The position numbers and the translations under genes are program-made. From Clostridiales bacterium (GTDB lineage Bacteria; Bacillota; Clostridia; Oscillospirales; CAG-382): a stretch of DNA of 6,274 nt. Below, piece by piece: positions 5,005 to 6,274 of the stretch; position 1 is the first letter of the stretch; every line of letters begins with the position of its first letter. The stretch spans positions 13,311 to 19,584 of the forward strand of contig DMMZ01000047.1 of assembly GCA_003452915.1 (NCBI GenBank). Direction: 5' to 3'. The notes below the pieces were generated by a model. That model searched no databases and was not told the DNA's origin. It was given only the letters and a program-made list of their open reading frames with translations.

Positions 5005-5465
5005 CCGGAAGAGACACTCCTCTTAACAGCAGCTTCCCAAAATACATCAGCATCAAAGCTGCACTCTACCCCGGAAGATTCTTTATAATCATCTTCCCAA
5101 CCTTTAGCTCGAAGCCAGCTTGCCGGATATGGAATGAATTGACCGCCATCTTTTTGCCATTGCTCCGCTTCCTTTGCTTTTTCTATCGTTTTAAGCATTT
5201 TTTCAAGAAGCTCCTGTGTTGGCTTTAATTGATTCCATGCTTTTTCTGCACTGCCCTTTGATTTCTTCTTTGGATAAGCATTCCAGAAGATATTAAAACG
5301 ATTTGCAAGGGTATTGGATGGCTTTTTTACTTTTTCTGCATTGCTTGAAGTGATTTCATCAACACCGCCTGAAACGTCAGTTTTGGGCAAAGTAGATGGT
5401 AGATCAATATTTAAATTATTATCAATATTGGATTTAGTACTACATAAAGGTACGGTTAGGTACGG
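5001..5465 (-). pseudogene. Phage replisome organizer, C-terminal part (out of frame with the N-terminal part)
   Basis: This frame is open from 5465 (just after a TAA at 5468-5466) to the TGA at 5001. From about 5390 it carries the C-terminal domain usual in clostridial phage replisome organizers: RFNIFWNAYPKKKSKGSAEK.W, a coiled helix, and FIPYPASWLRAKGWEDDY. The part before it is an Asn/Asp/Leu-rich linker (SNIDNNLNIDLPSTLP) encoded by AT-rich DNA. The only start near the domain is a TTG at 5390 with no ribosome binding site, so independent translation is unlikely. One extra base in the 10-bp tandem repeat at 5448-5467 would join it to the N-terminal part as one protein of about 300 residues. 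The domain probably contacts the helicase loader or helicase, by analogy with phage initiators. A sequencing error cannot be excluded. Confidence 0.75.
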
Positions 5466-5467
5466 TT
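5448..5467. repeat. 10-bp perfect tandem duplication
   Basis: AGGTACGGTT occurs twice without a gap (5448-5457, 5458-5467). Because 10 is not a multiple of three, it shifts the frame. The stop of the N-terminal replisome organizer frame (5456-5458) and the upstream stop of the C-terminal frame (5466-5468) both lie here, and the two frames overlap by only one repeat length. Confidence 0.9.
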
Positions 5468-5893
5468 ACCTGCGCCGTCACAAGGATTTTCTGCGGTTGT
5501 CCGTTGGATGTCCTGCGGACATCCTTTGGATGTCTTTTCCTTATTATTATAATTACTCCGGGATGTCCGCTTTCTTTCAGCATCACTTTTCCGCTTATCA
5601 ATTAACTTACCGGCATATTCATACCAATCATGAATACACTTATTTTCATCAAGAAATCCGGCTGTCTGTAGTGCTTTTATGAAAGTATCAGCAGATTTAT
5701 CCCATCCGGATATTTCAGCAATCTCATCATTGAGAAATATTGATAAATCACCATCCGGAGCATTATCAATCGCCCATAACCAAAGCATACAGAGGTGACC
5801 TACAGCTTGAGGTGTTTTTATTTTAAGAATGCTTTTAAGTCTTAATGTCTTTTTATTTTGAGGTAAGGTTTGATGTAATTCAATCCACGCCAT
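5456..5893 (-). pseudogene. Phage replisome organizer, N-terminal DNA-binding part
   Basis: The frame starts at ATG 5893, with GGTGAT (matching the anti-Shine-Dalgarno 3' part) just upstream. The 145 residues match the N-terminal winged-helix domain of Firmicutes phage replisome organizers: MAWIELHQTLPQNKKTLRLK, AVGHLCMLWLWAIDNAPDGD, EIAEISGW, FIKALQTAGFLD and IHDWYEYAGKLIDKRK (about 1-110). Such proteins bind the phage origin and recruit helicase machinery. From residue 111 a basic, low-complexity linker begins (AERKRTSRSNYNNKEKTSKG), ending at a TAA inside the 10-bp tandem repeat; the C-terminal domain continues in another frame (5001-5465). The linker DNA contains the iteron-like 11-bp repeats. 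Upstream lies the MBL hydrolase gene; downstream, VRR-NUC. Confidence 0.78.
5484..5568. repeat. 11-bp iteron-like repeats with motif GGATGTCC
   Basis: Units begin at 5484 (GGATTTTC), 5495 (GGTTGTCC), 5506 (GGATGTCC), 5517 (GGACATCC, inverted copy) and 5528 (GGATGTCT), each exactly 11 bp apart. A further perfect GGATGTCC lies at 5561, 33 bp (three periods) from the last. Copies at 5506 and 5517 form a perfect 8-bp-arm palindrome with a TGC centre. The 11-bp period is about one helical turn and is not a multiple of a codon, so the repeat is a DNA-level feature and not a protein repeat. Confidence 0.7.
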
Positions 5894-5970
5894 ATAATCA
5901 CCATGCTTTTCTTTTGCTCTCCTCGGTGCAGTTCATCGGAGAGCTTTTTCATGCCCTGCACAGCATTATT

Positions 5971-6274
5971 TTAACAAATATAAACTTCGCAACCTACTTC
6001 TTTTTGAACCCGTTCTTTGAACTCTGATTCATTGCTGTTGTTATTGGAAAGGTGCAGGAGGTATATCTGCTTAACTTTTGATAAATCGTTCGCCTTAAGC
6101 ATTCCTATAAGGTTATCAATACTCATATGCGATTGTAACAAGCGTTTTTTCATTGCTACCGGTATCCGTCCGTCTTCTATACTCTCGGTTAAAGCGTCCC
6201 TAGAATAGTTAGCTTCAGCCATGATATAATTCAAATCGGGAAAGGTAAACTTCACATAATAGGTATCGGTGAAG
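5971..6274 (-). CDS. MBL-fold metallo-hydrolase (phage YycJ-like), C-terminal part, cut by window edge
   Basis: The frame is open from the right edge (6274) to the TGA at 5971, about 101 codons, with the start outside the window. It matches the C-terminal half of phage-encoded MBL-fold hydrolases related to YycJ: TDTYYVKFTF (the TDT aspartate is a metal ligand in relatives), NYIMAEANYS (family EANH/Y), RLLQSHMSIDNLIGMLKAN (SH.S metal-ligand histidine) and IYLLHLSNNNSNE (HLS..N, final histidine). The catalytic HxHxDH motif would lie upstream and cannot be checked. Family members are predicted nucleases or phosphodiesterases acting on nucleic acids and are common in clostridial prophage replication modules. 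It would be the first gene seen of the minus-strand block; a 77-nt gap separates it from the replisome organizer. Confidence 0.88.
   Translation of the reverse strand, partial: FTDTYYVKFTFPDLNYIMAEANYSRDALTESIEDGRIPVAMKKRLLQSHMSIDNLIGMLKANDLSKVKQIYLLHLSNNNSNESEFKERVQKEVGCEVYIC

Larger units (their letters stand above)
5401..5568. other. Candidate phage replication origin inside the replisome organizer gene
   Basis: Three elements sit together in the linker-coding part of the initiator gene. There is a 47-nt AT-rich stretch (5401-5447, 8 G/C of 47), a 20-bp tandem pair (5448-5467), and an array of 11-bp repeats (5484-5538) with an outlying copy at 5561-5568. Iterons plus an AT-rich unwinding region inside the initiator gene is the layout known from lambda O and several Firmicute phage initiators. 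Function is inferred from this arrangement only. Confidence 0.5.

Noticed and set aside
4999..5012. A 14-bp word (ATTTCATCCGGAAG) repeated here and near 1279-1292, considered as a possible attachment-site pair
   Set aside because: It lies inside coding sequence at both places, in different frames, with no integrase or tRNA nearby; a 14-bp match in 6 kb can arise by chance.
4956..5228. 90-codon plus-strand open frame
   Set aside because: Antisense to the VRR-NUC/replisome organizer junction, no start signals, composition typical of a shadow frame.
5314..5682. 122-codon open frame on the plus strand
   Set aside because: It lies antisense to both parts of the replisome organizer, has no ribosome binding site and no domain-like sequence; it is open because of the codon usage of the opposite strand.
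5842..5952. Minus-strand 36-codon frame starting MKKLSDELHRGEQ
   Set aside because: The first part looks protein-like, but the ribosome binding site is too close to the ATG, and most of the frame overlaps the replisome organizer in another frame. Possibly a leader peptide, but not supported enough to annotate.

Overview
The window looks like accessory DNA from a low-GC Firmicute, probably one of the Clostridia. The evidence is the AT-rich composition, strong AGGAGG-type ribosome binding sites, TTGACA/TATAAT promoters with 17-bp spacers, a GAAC-N4-GTTC LexA box, and protein relatives typical of clostridial genomes and prophages. I cannot name the genus. No integrase, attachment site, tRNA, rRNA or CRISPR array is visible.

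Right third (about 4553-6274, all minus strand): a phage replication/recombination module. It is read from the right edge as a YycJ-like MBL-fold hydrolase (5' end cut by the window), a replisome organizer split in two frames, a VRR-NUC nuclease, and a 30-residue glycine-zipper membrane peptide. The last two start by overlapping the preceding stop codon. Inside the replisome organizer gene lies a run of 11-bp iteron-like repeats, a 10-bp tandem duplication and a very AT-rich stretch. This resembles an origin embedded in an initiator gene, as in phage lambda O. The frame break falls exactly in the 10-bp duplication.

Middle (about 2340-4550): the phage ssb gene (minus) lies among AT-rich plus-strand genes with their own promoters: a zinc-ribbon/three-TM protein, a four-TM protein whose stop overlaps the ssb stop, a 51-residue one-TM protein, and a 75-residue conserved protein with a LexA box in its promoter. 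The solo promoters, opposite orientation and lower GC make the two larger membrane genes look like moron-type cargo.

Left third (1-2340, minus strand): a GNAT acetyltransferase and a small two-TM protein form a short operon with a good promoter and terminator. Next comes a wreck: the first ~40 codons of a phage ParB-like gene, frameshifted, then joined to an internal piece of a clostridial RHS/YD-repeat protein. The RHS piece stops beside a degenerate 21-bp tandem repeat array, followed by two hairpins. At the left edge the 5' end of a secreted DUF3494 (ice-binding-like) protein begins, with signal peptide, and runs out of the window.

Overall this reads as a degraded or rearranged prophage with inserted cargo genes. 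The replication genes and ssb would act together in phage DNA replication; the interspersed membrane genes have no function I can assign.
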